Of a stretch of 64,000 bases of DNA, positions 1-9,610 are shown piece after piece. The notes beneath the pieces were generated by a model. The model did no database searches. It was not told the DNA's origin and saw nothing but the letters and a program-made list of their open reading frames with translations. Location: positions 40,219,674 through 40,283,673 of the forward strand of contig NC_053142.1 of NCBI RefSeq assembly GCF_016808335.1, in the 5' to 3' direction. This DNA comes from Panicum virgatum. Lineage: Eukaryota; Streptophyta; Magnoliopsida; Poales; Poaceae. The stretch's first letter is position 1. The number at the start of each line of letters is the position of its first letter. The position numbers were made by a program, and so were the translations under genes.

Positions 1-305
1 AGCATGCTGGAACATTTTCGTTCCACTTCTCCTACATATTCCAGGTGTCTGTTTTTTTTCTTTTCTTTTTCTAGCGATAGGCAATTTTGTCGTTGTTTGA
101 GTATAGAAAAAAATTGTGGATTGTTTCTTGCAAGTTGTCCTTTTTAATTGTACTAGTTGATTGTATAAGATGGTTATCTAAAAATCATGTTACAATTCAG
201 ACACCTGATTGAGTACAGCAAATCTCGTAATATTCTATATAAAGCATTGCCAAAGATTGTTATAGCAAATGGTCTAATAATCATGGCTCTCTATATATAT
301 GCACA
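1..305 (+). other. Intron or upstream flank of the LRR gene
   Basis: AT-rich sequence with no coding signal. It ends in a pyrimidine/TA-rich stretch and an ACAG acceptor at about 302-305. From position 306 an open LRR frame runs without a start codon, so this stretch is best read as the end of an intron. The upstream exon, with the signal peptide and first LRRs, lies outside the window or is lost. Confidence 0.4.
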
Positions 306-3161
306 GGGACAGTACCCGCAACCATATTCACCCTGCCAGCATTGGTTGAACTACATCTGCAGGTGAACAACTTTTCGGGTCCGATTGAGGAGTTCCATAA
401 TGCATCCGGCACGTTGACTGAAGTTTACTTGAGTCGCAATCAGCTGACTGGTACAATTTCAACCTCATTCTTGGAGCTCACTGCTCTTTCTACCATTGCT
501 CTCGACTACAATCATTTCACAGGGACGGTGAATCTAAGCAGCTACTCTAGGCTAAGAAGCCTCTTTGAATTTACAGCCTCCGGTAACAGCTTGGTATCTA
601 TTGTCGGAGACGACCGCTGGACTAGTGGTAGTAGTAATAGTAGTATTTCTGAGTTGGCGTTTGCATCCTGCGGCCTAACTAGGTTACCTAGTGTCATAAG
701 ACATCTACCATCCCTTAACTGGCTGGATCTCTCTTATAATGGCATCGGTGGCAAGATACCTGACTGGATCTGGAGAAACCATAGCAGGTGGTTGGACCTT
801 TCTCACAACATGTTCACCGAGGTGGCACGGCCCCCTGCTTACACTGTCATATCGTACATTGATCTTAGCTTCAATAGGCTCCGCGGTGCGGTGCCTTCGC
901 CTTCGCTTCTCTCTGCGTCTCACCTTGATTACTCCAACAACAAATTCTCTTCCATGCTGCCCGGCGATTTCCTCATGCTTTATGGCACTGCCGCCTCCAT
1001 CAACTTGGCAAACAACCAACTAGGTGGGACTATTCCGTATGCAGGGTGTGACCAGTTTCACTACGAGGAGGAGGGGGGCCGTAAGCCTCTTCGAGATCTC
1101 GACCTATCTGGTAACAACTTCAGCGGGCAGGTGCCACCTTATGTGCTTAGAGGCTGCAATAACAATACCCTGCGGGTGCTAAATCTGAGGGGCAATCGCC
1201 TCGAGGGAACATGGCCCCAGGAGATGGGCGGGCTATGTAGGCTGGAGGCCGTAGATTTACATGGAAATCAGATCCGAGGGCGCTTGCCAAGATGGCTAGC
1301 TAACTGCAAAGAGTTGAATGGGCTCGATGTCGGCGGCAACAATTTAGTGGATTCTTTCCCATCATGGCTAGGAAACCTCCCTCACCTTCGTGTGCTTATC
1401 CTGAGATCCAACCAGTTTTACGGCCCAGTGACGACAGTGAGCATGGACCCTCATAGGAAGAATCATCATCACTCGAGGTCTGCTCAGGGTTCAACTTTCC
1501 GGCGGAAAACCGCCGGAAAACCGGAAAATTTTCCGTTTCCGCTAGTAGCCGGGAAATGGAATTCCGGTATTTTTCGCCATTTTTCGTTTTCAAATTTAAA
1601 AATTCAAAAATATTTGTAAAAAATTAGGAAAAAATATGATAAAAAACTAGGTGTTCTTCTAAGCAAATAGGACTAGAACACACTCAAATCTAAGATCATT
1701 TGCTAGGCTAAAATTGCATTTTAGTTGAAAAACAAGATTATTTATAGTCTAATGAGGTAGGATTTATAGCTTTTTAATATCCGTACTATCAATGGGTTAA
1801 AAGAATATACCTTTTGAATGGAATGAGAGGTCTCCTTTATTTATCCTTACACTTTCATCATATCTTCATTAATTATTAAGTACTACGTGATATACATAAA
1901 CATTGTTTATTGGATTGAACTTGGGTTTTTATATAGACTATGCAATTTATGTATTATAAACTTATATTATGGTCTATGCAATTTAAGTTATTTGTGATTT
2001 CATGTAACAATATACTTTTGTTATGAATAATTTGTGTGTAATATATTTAATATGCATTGTACATTGCAATATACAATAGATACAAAAAAATATTCTATTA
2101 AATTATTTAATTCTTCATATGTTTGGAGCATTTGTAGTCAAAAAATGACATTTTCCATCAAAAAGTCCGGAATTCCGCCGGAAAGTAGCGGAATTCCGCC
2201 GGAAAGTAGCGGAATTTCGCCCGGAATTTCCGGAATTCCGTTTTTTAAATTTGAATTCACATTCCGTTCGGAAAATACGGTTTTCGGCGGAATTTCGTCC
2301 GGAATTTCGTTTCCGGTGATCGGCGGGATTCGTAAAAAAAACGAAAAGGTGACCCCTGGGTCTGCTTACTTCTCCAGTCTCCAAATCATTGACCTTGCGG
2401 AAAATGGCTTCACTGGAGTGCTACCATCGGGACTCTTCTACAGTTTCAAGACCATGGCTCAGGCCAACACAATGCACAAAATACGTAAGGTAATAATGAT
2501 CGGCTACCGGGGTGAGACTGACATACATCAGGAGGGACGACTAACGCAGGTCGAGGTCGCCATGAAGCATCGATACATGATGATGCTCGAAGACCAACAA
2601 CTCGACCTCGTGCTGATTGACCTGTCCAACAACAGATTTAGCGGCTCCATTCCCAGGTCAGTGGGCAACCTGACTGGCCTTCTCGTGCTCAACCTGTCGC
2701 GCAACGCCTTCACCGGGGAAATCCCGGCCGAGCTCGGCCGCCTGTCGCAGGTCGAGTCGCTGGACCTCTCGTGGAACAATCTCACGGGGGAGATCCCGCA
2801 GTCGCTGGCCTCGCTGACAGCCCTCGAGTGGCTCAACCTCTCCTACAACGACCTCAGCGGGAGCATACCTCCGGGTACCCAGTTCTCGACCTTCCCCAGC
2901 AGCTCCTTCCAGGGAGGCAACCGAGGGCTATACGGATGCCCGCTTCCCGTGCGGTGCAACCTGACGCGTCCGCCGTCAGCCACCAAGGCTCCGCCGCCGT
3001 TGCATATGCCCGGTGGAGAATCTGCTCACCACAGCTTCCAAGTTGTCGTGCTGTGCCTCTTCGTTGGTGCTGGATTTGGGCTGGGCTTCGCGCTGGCCAT
3101 TGTTTTGCAGGTGGTCTGCAGCAGGAGAGGCGCCAGGAAATGGCTGTGCAGAGCCAACTAG
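306..3161 (+). pseudogene. LRR receptor-like protein (RLP) gene, 3' part, disrupted by a hAT insertion
   Basis: Seen: extracellular plant-type LRRs (LxxLxLxxNxLxGxIP) in two blocks, 306-1484 and 2367-3161. The second block ends with the conserved last repeats, a cysteine-containing cap (LYGCPLPVRC), a hydrophobic segment (FQVVVLCLFVGAGFGLGFAL, coded around 3040-3115) and a short basic tail. There is no kinase domain, so this is the receptor-like-protein class (Cf/Hcr2-like), which acts at the plasma membrane in defence or development. The exon appears to begin at 306 after an intron; signal peptide and N-terminal LRRs are outside the window. An 874-bp hAT element splits the exon. Element plus duplicated target is 882 bp, a multiple of three, so both halves stay in one frame, but a stop at 1617-1619 inside the element ends translation early. 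The gene is probably inactive unless the element is excised or spliced out. Confidence 0.85.
1485..2358. mobile_element. Non-autonomous hAT element (874 bp) inside the LRR exon
   Basis: The element is flanked by a perfect 8-bp target duplication GGTCTGCT (1477-1484 and 2359-2366), the hAT signature. The termini are CAGGGTTCAACTTT on the left and, reversed, CAGGGGTCACCTTT on the right. Subterminal regions are packed with short palindromic CCGGAATTCCGCC-type motifs. No transposase is encoded. Terminal and subterminal stretches, including a shared AAAAAACTAGGTG block (about 1640 and 17099), closely resemble the larger hAT element at 16941-19793, so this looks like a deletion derivative of that family. 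Confidence 0.92.
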
Positions 3162-3172
3162 TAGTTGTATAG

Positions 3173-3690
3173 ATAAGTGGTCGTTTCGCTGAATGGAGCT
3201 TGTATAATTGTATTAGTAGTTCGATAATAATCTTTTGGAAAATGTGTACTTTTGACCATGTTTAGTAGATAAGATACTGCAATGGTAATTGCATTATATT
3301 CACCCAATCATTTGCTGTAATACTTTAGCTAGTCCTTGCCAAAAGACTCCCCCTGTAAGAGTTGTGACTCCAATACAGCTGGAGTACTACGTCCTATTAA
3401 TCGAGGCGGTTGTCTTAGGCTGCCTGCCTCAGTTAATGTATTAACGGAGGCGGTTGCTAGGCCGGCAACCCTGTCACCATCGACGGAGGCGGGCTGCCGG
3501 CCTGCCCTCCTCCAACGCATTTTCAAAGCGTCTCGGTTAATCCCTTTTGTACTGTAGCTTCTCACGCGTGGACTCGTACGGAGTCATCCGACGATCTTAA
3601 GAAGGACCCCATATTTGGGTGTGAGACCTACATGTGTAGGGTGGGTGTGCATGTACATACTCTCGTTCTATTTTCTAAATCGTGAAATGA
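3173..3690. repeat. 3' flank of the LRR gene with a CACTA-like subterminal repeat patch
   Basis: The first 120 bases are AT-rich and probably hold the polyadenylation site of the LRR gene. From about 3398 to 3540 there are several copies of a motif like TTAAYCGAGGCGGTTG, some inverted. This resembles subterminal repeats of grass CACTA transposons. No CACTA terminus or 3-bp duplication was found, so it is a fragment at best. Confidence 0.35.
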
Positions 3691-3691
3691 G

Positions 3692-3918
3692 CTAAATAAA
3701 TAATAAAAAATGAAAGAAACAAGCTCCTAACCTCACCAACAGGGACAAATAAGAAATCTTTGGTCTCGGTTGGTTGGTCCCAGTTGGAGCCACCAACCGG
3801 AATAAAATAATATACCTTTGGTTCCAATTGGTGGCTCCTCGGGACCAATGGTCTGAGGGGCCTTTAATCCCAGTTGGAGCCACCAACCAGGACAAATAAA
3901 GAATCTTTGGTGCCATTT
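3692..3918. repeat. Hairpin-forming grass repeat, left part
   Basis: This stretch contains repeated direct and inverted copies of a motif resembling GTCCCAGTTGGAGCCACCAA (about 3779, 3813-3835 inverted, 3872). It continues after the MITE at 3919-4151 with ACCGGGACAAAAATG, so the MITE inserted into this older repeat. The arrangement can fold into long hairpins, as in small hairpin DNA transposons of grasses. The exact superfamily is not assigned. Confidence 0.5.
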
Positions 3919-4151
3919 GGGCCCTGTTTAGTTTCCGAAAATTTTTGACTTTTGACACTATAGCACTTTTGTTGTTATTTGGCAATTAATATTTAATTAT
4001 AGACTAATTAAGCTTAAAATATTCATCTCGTGCTAATCAGTTAGACTATGTCATTAATTATTTTTTCAACTATATTTAATATTCCACACATTATGTCCGA
4101 ATATTTGATGTGACAAGTGCTGTAAAAAAATTTGGAAACTAAACAGGGCCC
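3919..4151. mobile_element. MITE (233 bp) with perfect 18-bp terminal inverted repeats
   Basis: The ends are GGGCCCTGTTTAGTTTCC at 3919-3936 and its exact reverse complement at 4134-4151. The interior is AT-rich and non-coding. No clean target duplication is visible. It belongs with the abundant grass MITEs whose ends read GGGCC..TGTTTRGTT. Confidence 0.85.
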
Positions 4152-4860
4152 TAGGACAACCGGGACAAAAATGAAAAGGGGAGTGGGAACAGAGAGGAGA
4201 GCTTTTCACTTTTGACTCCTTTTGGTCCTTTGTCAGATGAATTCCCTAGATTCAACTATCACCTGAGATTTGCCCGCGCCCCGAAGAGATCACGATTCGT
4301 ATCGTGGTCGTCACCTTTGACTAGGGTGCGAACGCATGAACTCACCCGAAGATGGGCGAACTCGCTGCAATCGGCACTGTCGTTTCCCACGAAAGCGATA
4401 GGCAGGCAGTGGGCAGGCCAAAAAATTTCAGACGGATGATAGTAGTATGTACTTGACCCTCACTCTTCAGTCTTGTGTCTTTCGCTGGAACTTGTTGCTA
4501 TCGTGTACGGTGTATCGTCTACCGAGACTCGAGAGTAACGGGCCTTTGTATAAGCTTAGCGTGTTCTCTATTTCTCCCATAAGCACCCTAGCATGCAAAA
4601 TGCAACAGTGAAATGACCGGACCAGCTTGAATGTACAGCACGGCGTAACAGAAAGTCAGATGCTACAGGAATCAAGAACAGACGCATCGTTTGGCATCGC
4701 CGACTCGAACGAAAGAAATTCCCTCCTGTTAAGCAGCTAGCTAGAAACGGCGACACACCTCCTCCATTCTTCGATCGGCTTTTTGGCCACGAAATCCAGC
4801 GCCGCAAGCGTTAGTACAACCCGGGGAGCTAGTACTCCGCCGCAAGGCCAGTCGCCGTCG
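4152..4860. other. Intergenic region, no gene recognised
   Basis: The first bases continue the hairpin repeat of 3692-3918. The rest has only short open frames without recognisable motifs. The right end is probably the 3' untranslated region of the minus-strand gene that stops at 4861. Confidence 0.4.
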
Positions 4861-5088
4861 TCACCGCAGGAAGTCGGCGGAGACGCGGCCGTCGTCGAAG
4901 TTGAGCGCGTAGCTGAGGGCGTCGTAGTGGAAGCTGAGCCGCCGCCCGCCCGCCCGCCCCGAGTGCAGCCTCCGCATCCCCGCGCGCAGCCTCCAGTAGA
5001 GGCTCCTCACCAGGTACGACCTGCCCCTGCAGGCGCCGCCCGCCGCCGCCGCCGCCGCGGCCTCGACGGCGACCACCACCGCAGCCAT
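4861..5088 (-). CDS. Small conserved plant protein of unknown function (75 aa)
   Basis: A single-exon minus-strand frame of 75 codons. After an Ala-rich N-terminus it has an Arg-rich core (residues about 23-40, with LVRSLYWRLR) followed by LSFHYDALSYALNFDDG (about 51-67). I recognise this from plant genomes as the kind of short basic protein that ends in an FxYDxLSYALNFDxG box; function unknown. A TATA-like element (TTATATATT on the minus strand, about 5278-5287) lies about 190 bases upstream of the ATG, giving a plausible transcription start near 5250 and a normal 5' leader. The overlapping longer minus frame of 140 codons in another phase is low-complexity and is rejected. Confidence 0.65.
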   Translation of the reverse strand: MAAVVVAVEAAAAAAAGGACRGRSYLVRSLYWRLRAGMRRLHSGRAGGRRLSFHYDALSYALNFDDGRVSADFLR

Positions 5089-5277
5089 CCTGGTTCCTGG
5101 AGCTCACGGGGACCGCAGCCGAGCACAACCGGGGCGCAGCCACTGGTGTCCGTCTGCGCGCGATGCCTCTCGACTGGGCTCCCTTTTGCTGGGTGGGTGG
5201 TGCAGCGCGTTGCGTTGGTTTGTGTGGGTGTGCAGATCGCGACGCGGGCAAAGTGTGCAGCGAGGGCCGTGGAAATG

Positions 5278-5287
5278 GAATATATAA
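5278..5287 (-). promoter_or_regulatory. TATA box for the 4861-5088 gene
   Basis: On the minus strand the sequence reads GAGTTATATATTCC. It sits about 190 bases upstream of the start codon, in GC-rich sequence that otherwise lacks such a motif. This supports the minus-strand gene call. Confidence 0.5.
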
Positions 5288-5449
5288 CTCGCCCCTCCGT
5301 CCGATCGGGCGGAGCTACGTGCTCATCCCCGTCCGGTCACGCCCGGGGCAGGTTTTAACAGCGCCGCGTGCGCTCACGAGCAACAGAGGCTTTGCTTCGT
5401 CGCTTGCTATCCTGGACGGATCAGGGATTCCAGGGTTCAAGGTCACTAG

Positions 5450-5752
5450 AGCTGTGTTTAGTTGCCCGTGAAAAAATTTTCACAAAAATTTTTCGTCCCT
5501 TTGACCACTAAATAGAGATATTAAATGAAGTCTAACTACAAAATCATCGTCACTTAGTGGTTGCTGTAGCTAATGAAGCATTTGACTGTATGATTAGAGA
5601 AAAGTAACTGTAACATTACAGTTGCAAATTATGAATTACATTAAATTCAACTCGTAAAATTGTACATATCCTCGCAAATAAATTTAATTTAGTACTTTGT
5701 ACATGTGTTCATCTTTTTTTAAAAAAAAATTTAAGAGGCAACCAACACGGCC
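5450..5752. mobile_element. MITE (about 303 bp), GGCC-TGTTTRGTTGCC ends
   Basis: The left end is AGCTGTGTTTAGTTGCC and the right end, reversed, is GGCCGTGTTGGTTGCC. The interior is AT-rich. The flanking triplets are TAG and GAG, a near match to a 3-bp target duplication like those of the copies at 14259 and 15591. The boundaries are approximate. Confidence 0.6.
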
Positions 5753-6083
5753 GAGGTCAGGTGGAACTGCTCGCTCGATCGGCGAGGCGATGAGGTGTCT
5801 GGGCCGTTTGGATGGAGCGATGATGGGTCGCGATGCTGCGCACTGGCCACATGCCACTCAAGCTGTTAATGATCTGGTATCCAGACCAAAGCCACACCAA
5901 TCCGACTGCTAAATATGCTCACCATTCAAATCGCACCACACCAACCCATATTCCTCAAAAGCCGAACCAAATTAATCTGCTAGTGATTTGAAACCAAAAC
6001 CGAACTGAACGGCACCACACCAAACCATATTCCTCTAGCCAAACAAACGAGCTACCTCGGACTTTTGGGGCATCGATGGACCG
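5753..6083. other. Intergenic, possible decayed MITE rich in ACCAAACC motifs
   Basis: Contains many ACCAAA/CCACACCAA motifs from about 5880 to 6050 and a GCCGTTTGGATGG block at about 5806. A decayed transposon is likely, but I found no matching termini. The last 8 bases (6076-6083) are the left target duplication of the hAT element that follows. Confidence 0.3.
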
Positions 6084-6970
6084 TATGGATGGCAACGGGC
6101 ACATTACCCGCGGGTAAGAAGCCTACAGACCCGTACCCGCGAGGCAATTCTCAAACCCGTACCCGCACCCACAACCCGCGACGGGTGAAAAACTATGCCC
6201 GTACCCGCTACCCGCGGGTACTGTATGCCCGCGGGTACACCCGCGTACCCGCCAGAACCATGCAAGCAACAATAGCATCGACACCTACTGAGTTCAGAAA
6301 TCAAAACCAATAGAGAAGGCAATACCTTGGAGATCCGTAGGGGCAGTGGACAGCGGACGCCGGTCGTTGGGGCTCGGGCTCCGGCACTCCCTGTCCCTGC
6401 TCGGCTGCTCGCCTCCTCCTCGCGAGTCGTGACCGAGCCTTGCTAGGGGGCCTGGGGATGGGCGAGCCGGCGAGTGGGACCCGTTCGAGGGAGGGCTGGC
6501 AGTGCCGCGGCTTGGAGGAGTGGGCTCGCGACGGCGGCTTGGAGGAGCGCGGGAGCGGGTTGGCTGGCGGCGGGGGGGGGGGGGGGGGGGTCGGGGCGGC
6601 GGGGTCTCGCCGTCTCGGGGACTTGGGGGACGGGAGCAGGGGGTACTAGGGTGGCGGTGGCTGTGAAGGGGAGGCAGGGAGGGGAACGGGGGTCAGGGGA
6701 TGGATTCGATGGAATGAGTGGAAATCCTATAGAACAAGTGATTATATATGAAAACCCTAGAACGAGTGGGGGTCCACGTGTCAGTTGATTTTGCGGGTTC
6801 GCGGGTTCGCGGGCACGGGTACAACTTTTTCGAACCCGCGAAATTTTACCCATCGGGTTCAAGTGCAAACCCGCACCCGTACCCGCGGGTATAAATCCAA
6901 ACCCGGATCCTCGCCCTAGCGGGTTTTTGCCCACGGGCACACGGGTAATTTGTACCCGTTGCCATCCATA
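6084..6970. mobile_element. Non-autonomous hAT element (887 bp) with ACCCGCGGGTA palindromes
   Basis: It has an 8-bp target duplication ATGGACCG (6076-6083 and 6971-6978) and perfect terminal inverted repeats TATGGATGGCAACGGG. About 150 bases at each end are filled with variants of ACCCGCGGGTA / ACCCGTACCCGC, the Ac-like arrangement of transposase-binding subterminal repeats. The centre (about 6340-6720) is a GC-rich block unlike the ends, with a G run at 6571-6590. No transposase frame is present; the longer open frames are products of base composition. Confidence 0.92.
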
Positions 6971-6978
6971 ATGGACCG

Positions 6979-7668
6979 GACAGCGCGCGGTGCCAGCAGC
7001 TGCTCGCCCTCGCCGTCGTTCTGCTCGTACAGAGAAAGGATAGGAAGTAGCGGATTGAAGACTAGACCAAGCCGACCCAATCTGATTTTCCAGTAAAACC
7101 AAACCAAATTAGACCACTTTAGAATGTTAAACCATTTCCCACTGAACCACAGCCAACCACAACGAGAACCAGACTGTTAGAACCGGTTGCAGTCCAAACC
7201 ATTACCAGCTTGACATGCCACATGAGTGGGCACGCCGCGCATTCCGTCGTCATGTCGTCTGGGCGGTTGGGAATTTTTTCGGCATGCCTACTTCTTTTTT
7301 TTTTTGAACGATTGCGCGCCTACTTCTTCGGGCGCGGAATGTTGAGCGAGCGAGCGCGGATCTCCGTCCCTGCCGGTCACACGCCGGCGCCGGCGAACCG
7401 CTGGACGCGCTCCGTGGGCTGTGTGCCTTCGGTTCCGGCTCTTAGATTTTCAAAATCTTAGCCCTTTGCCACCCACACGAGACAGTGGAAAGGCGCTAGC
7501 GGCCATGCGATTCTTTTTTTTTTAGCATCGGCCATGCGATTCTTCGAGCGAGTGGCGCACAGTTTCGCCATGTTTCGCGTTGTGCCCGCGGCCTTGGTGG
7601 CTTGCAGCTGCAGCTGCGAGCGAGCGGCTGAACGCCGTCTCGTTTGCGTCTATCGCGAGCGCTGCCGG
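6979..7668. other. Intergenic, no gene recognised
   Basis: Begins with the continuation of the CCAAACCA-rich sequence interrupted by the hAT element. A small direct duplication of CGGCCATGCGATTCTT occurs at about 7502 and 7530. The GC-rich stretch 7320-7668 has no recognisable protein. Confidence 0.3.
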
Positions 7669-8526
7669 TCAAGATGGGAACGGGCTGGGTCGACTCATGA
7701 TTAGTTGACCTGACTCATAAAAATAAGACCAATGAGCCACATGCGTTGGTCTCAAGTCTGATGAGTCTATAGAAATCGGAGTCTACCGACCCAATGGGCC
7801 GGATGGGTCGACCCAAAACAACTCTATCATCCCACTTAATCCCCCTAGTTCTATTCTACCATTCCACCTGATATCTAGTTCTATCTGACGCATGGGAGAG
7901 AGACAAACATAGAGGCGAGCAAGCTGTATGGTGATTGAACCAGAATCAAATCTTTGCATGTCCTATCTAGCTAACCCAAGTGCAAAGGAGCAGCTGGCCA
8001 CCGAGCAACTGCGAAGAACGATTCTTCTTCTTCCTCCTGGACACACAGCTTGCCTGGTCATAGTTGGTATACTGACAAGCCTGCACCAGATCTAACATTC
8101 TGATGATCTAATCCCATTTCACCTTTGTTCGATCCTAGCTAGCTTGCTAGTGCTAGTTCTAAAGAATTCACCTACTAGTTTTATGCAGCTAATACTCAGC
8201 ATCGTATGATCGGTTCATAATATTATCGCGACTTTGAAAATATTGTTGTTTGTAGAATTTTCAGTTAGCACTAGATGATATTATATTAATTTTTATAATT
8301 TTACTCTCTACTTTGTTCTTATTTACACTGATTGATTTGTTGTATGCATGTATAATTTTATTTATATTATATGTTATGTCTGAATAGGTCGATCTATTAT
8401 ACTCATTAAGTCAATAAAACCATATATAAATAATAGATTGAGTCGGCTTATGACCTCACAAATTGACCCTGAGACCATAGAAGCCAGGTCCCAGGCCAGG
8501 TTCGGGTCGACCCATTCCCATCTTGA
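7669..8526. mobile_element. Non-autonomous hAT-like element (858 bp)
   Basis: Terminal inverted repeats TCAAGATGGGAAYGGG, differing at one base. The flanking 8-mers GCTGCCGG (7661-7668) and GCTGCCGT (8527-8534) differ at one position, fitting an aged hAT target duplication. Subterminal GGGTCGACCC palindromes occur near both ends (about 7806 and 8506). The centre is AT-rich and non-coding. Confidence 0.85.
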
Positions 8527-8750
8527 GCTGCCGTTGCGAGAGCGAGATCGCACGCACAGTCCCGGAGAACGGAGAGCACGTCGGCATTGGTCCAAGCACG
8601 CGGGGCGAGGTTGAGCACGGACATGGACTAGCACTTGTGTACTGCCGTACTGGGAGGTCCATTTTTTTAGAATAATAGGTTTCCCCGCTTTATTTCAAGG
8701 AAACAAAGCACAAAATGTTGTGTTCAAACAGTAGGTTCAGCGTATTTTTT

Positions 8751-9605
8751 TTAGGCGCGCCCGCCTGACAGATTAGCTACAAAAGGTTCGACATTCAACA
8801 AGTGAAGGGCAAGATCTTCAGAGATCGATTCCGTAGTTGCAGGGCTGGACACCCTCCCAGCTGATAGCACCAAATTGGATGATGCCGACTCCTGGAATCC
8901 AAGTAGTTGTAGAGGTTGACGCAGCTTGAACTCTAGCACTCCCAGAGCATGCATCAAGCCCGGCAGATGTTCCTCCTTGCACAGCACTTGCCAGTTCCTC
9001 AGCGTCTCCAAGATCTTGTGGAGCAGCATCCTCTCGTCGCGCCATTTTTTTTGCCTGAAAACAAATATCATTACGAAGTTTCCACAAGCACCACATAAGC
9101 GCAGCACAGCTTATATTCAAAACACAATGATTGTTGTTACTCAACCACCATCTAGCTATAGACTCATAATTAGAGCCCAAAGCAATGTCAAAGATGTCTG
9201 AAAGATGTTTCCACATTATATTGTCTACAATACATTCAAAGAAGAGGGGATGAGTAGTTTCAGGTTCATTGCAGAAGAGGCACCTTAAGTCCTCAACATA
9301 TCTTCTTTTAGCCAAATTAATTCTAGTTAGAATTTTATTATGGGACAAGAGCCAAAGGAAGATATGAATTCTTGGAGGCACAGAGAGCTGCCAAACAGCA
9401 GGAGTATGTACTGGAAGAATCCCTCTAAAAGTAATGGTTTTGTACATACTTTGTACAGAGAACTTGCTGCTGCCATCAAAGGCCCAGCAAATGGAATCAC
9501 AATCCTCACTGAAGGAAATGGATTCAGCAATGGATACTAGGTCCAACCAGAATAGCATAAGTCTGTTGGAAACCCTTCTCCTAAAGGTGATCATAAGATC
9601 ACTCC
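8751..9605 (-). pseudogene. LINE ORF2 C-terminus, zf-RVT zinc-binding domain
   Basis: The minus-strand translation from about 9594 has the typical reverse-transcriptase zinc-binding block of plant LINEs: VWQLSVPPRIHIFLWLL, then CLFCNEPETTHPLFF and CAALMWCLWKLRNDICF. A frameshift at the T run near 9050 moves the frame; the true end continues in the other phase (KKWRDERMLLHKILETLRNW) to a stop near 8751. It belongs to the element starting near 14253. Confidence 0.8.
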
Positions 9606-9610
9606 CATCC

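Noticed and set aside
4829..5251. 140-codon minus-strand frame overlapping the 75-aa gene
   Set aside because: Low-complexity Arg/Gly/Ala sequence in a different phase; the 75-aa frame has the recognisable core.
5806..6060. Possible MITE with GTTTGG ends
   Set aside because: I could not match termini or a target duplication.
6443..7102. 219-codon minus-strand frame
   Set aside because: It crosses the precise right end of a hAT element and is Pro-rich low complexity.
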